Source: Campylobacteraceae bacterium
Lineage (GTDB): Bacteria; Campylobacterota; Campylobacteria; Campylobacterales; Sulfurovaceae
Length of the DNA stretch: 5,690 nt
Direction: 5' to 3'
Assembly (NCBI GenBank): GCA_027026055.1
Contig: JALVPA010000064.1
Span: 455-6,144 of the forward strand
Below the pieces are notes generated by a model. The model did not search any database. It was given only the letters and a program-made list of their open reading frames with translations, and was not told where the DNA came from. Shown piece after piece: positions 4,922-5,690 of the stretch; within the stretch, counting starts at the first letter, position 1, and each line of letters begins with the position of its first letter. The translations under genes and the position numbers were made by a program.

Positions 4922-5690
4922 TTAATGTTTGTCGATATATCCGCGTATACCGAATTCGAGTGCGTTATCGCCGCACACATCGATACAACGGCCGCAGTTG
5001 GTACACTCTCCGTCCGTCACCGCCGTACTCTCTTTGTGAACCATCCACAAGACTTGATTTTCGGGACACACCTTTTTGCACTCCATACAATTGGTGCACG
5101 CTTCATGATCGTGTTTGACACGAATCAGACTCGGCTTGCCTATGAGCGAATAGGCCGCGCCCAGCGGACACAAATGTCCGCACCAGCCGTTTTTGACGCC
5201 GAAAAGATCGAACAAAAAGATCGCCACTAACACCGCAATCCCCGCTCCGAAACCGAACACGATACCGCGTTGCATGATTGTAATGGGGCTGATCGCTTCG
5301 AATGCGGCAATCCCCGTCACCGCAGAGACGACAATGCCCAACACCATAATCCAGTAGCGTGCGCTTCGTTTCAAAAAGCGATAGTTGACCTCCTCTTTAT
5401 CGAGGTTAAGACGACGTCTAAGCCAATTCGCCGCATCGGTGACGAGATTGACCGGGCAGACCCAGCTGCAAAACGCCCTACCGCCCACGATCATATAAAA
5501 GAGCACGACAATCGCCGCACCGATAAGCACGTCGCTTGCGACGACAAACCCTGCGGCGAAAATCTGTACTACCATATACGGGTCGGCAAGCGGTATCGTA
5601 TCGAAGAGCTTGGAAGATCCGAAAGTCCCTTCCAGCAGATGCCATCCGTATGCGTTCGCTCCGAAATAGAGCACCAACAGCGTCGTTTGC
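4922..5690 (-). CDS. napH: NapH, membrane iron-sulfur subunit of the quinol-oxidising NapGH complex (N-terminus beyond right edge)
   Basis: NapH is an integral inner-membrane protein that with NapG oxidises menaquinol and passes electrons towards NapB and NapA; it replaces NapC in Campylobacterota. The 255 visible residues open in a periplasmic part with FDTIPLADPYMVVQ. Three hydrophobic segments are seen (around GFVVASDVLIGAAIVVLFY, YWIMVLGIVVSAVTGIAAF and GFGAGIAVLVAIFLFDLFG). Two CX3CP motifs, FCSWVCP and WCGHLCP, are conserved in the NapH family and lie after the first and third segments. Two [4Fe-4S] sites follow near the C-terminus: CTNCMECKKVCP and CTNCGRCIDVC, the second lacking the usual Pro after its last Cys. 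About 30-50 N-terminal residues including the first membrane helix are missing outside the window; the open frame runs to the edge. napG and napA are expected further upstream. Confidence 0.95.
   Translation of the reverse strand, partial: QTTLLVLYFGANAYGWHLLEGTFGSSKLFDTIPLADPYMVVQIFAAGFVVASDVLIGAAIVVLFYMIVGGRAFCSWVCPVNLVTDAANWLRRRLNLDKEEVNYRFLKRSARYWIMVLGIVVSAVTGIAAFEAISPITIMQRGIVFGFGAGIAVLVAIFLFDLFGVKNGWCGHLCPLGAAYSLIGKPSLIRVKHDHEACTNCMECKKVCPENQVLWMVHKESTAVTDGECTNCGRCIDVCGDNALEFGIRGYIDKH

Noticed and set aside
4909..4980. Longer napB start
   Set aside because: It would run back into napH and add 24 polar residues before the signal peptide; the ATG at 4908 has an ideal ribosome site.
1..5690. 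CRISPR array, tRNA, rRNA or insertion sequence
   Set aside because: No spaced direct repeats, cloverleaf-like sequence, rRNA stretch, transposase or terminal inverted repeats were found; the window is almost fully coding on one strand.

Overview
All genes seen here are read on the minus strand, from the right edge of the window to the left. The core is the downstream part of a periplasmic nitrate reductase (nap) operon in the order napH-napB-napF-napL-napD. This order, with the WD40-like NapL and with no NapC in view, is the layout typical of Campylobacterota (Epsilonproteobacteria), where the arrangement is napAGHBFLD. A chemolithotrophic relative of Sulfurimonas, Sulfurovum or Sulfuricurvum is the most likely host. 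This is inferred from gene order and protein character, not from a database match. The napA and napG genes are expected just beyond the right edge.

Region by region. At 4922-5690 lies napH, an integral membrane iron-sulfur quinol oxidase subunit, cut at its N-terminus by the window edge. At 3967-4908 is napB, which here carries an extra N-terminal monohaem cytochrome c domain, giving three CXXCH sites. At 3419-3967 is napF, a four-cluster ferredoxin-type protein. At 3091-3432 is an unrecognised acidic 113-residue protein with two cysteine pairs. At 2108-3094 is napL and at 1752-2111 is napD, the NapA maturation chaperone. Two more unrecognised small genes follow: a soluble 107-residue protein at 1426-1749 and a two-helix membrane protein at 1193-1429. 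Every junction from napB to the membrane protein is an overlap or a gap of two bases, and napH to napB has only 13 bases, so the set is almost certainly one transcript.

Downstream, at 604-1182, is an AT-richer toxin-antitoxin module of BrnT/CopG type. It has its own near-consensus sigma-70 promoter, placed so that the toxin mRNA would begin at or very near its ATG, and an imperfect inverted repeat covers the -10 box. The last gene, at 1-507, is the N-terminal 169 residues of an NAD(P)-dependent aldehyde dehydrogenase that continues beyond the left edge.

How the genes work together: NapH (with NapG) takes electrons from menaquinol and passes them to NapB and then NapA, which reduces nitrate in the periplasm. 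NapD binds the NapA signal peptide during cofactor insertion, NapF is thought to support NapA maturation in the cytoplasm, and NapL is a periplasmic accessory of unclear role. The three unrecognised small genes are candidates for further Nap accessory factors because of tight translational coupling, but nothing in their sequences proves a function. I see no RNA gene, CRISPR array, insertion sequence or convincing terminator.
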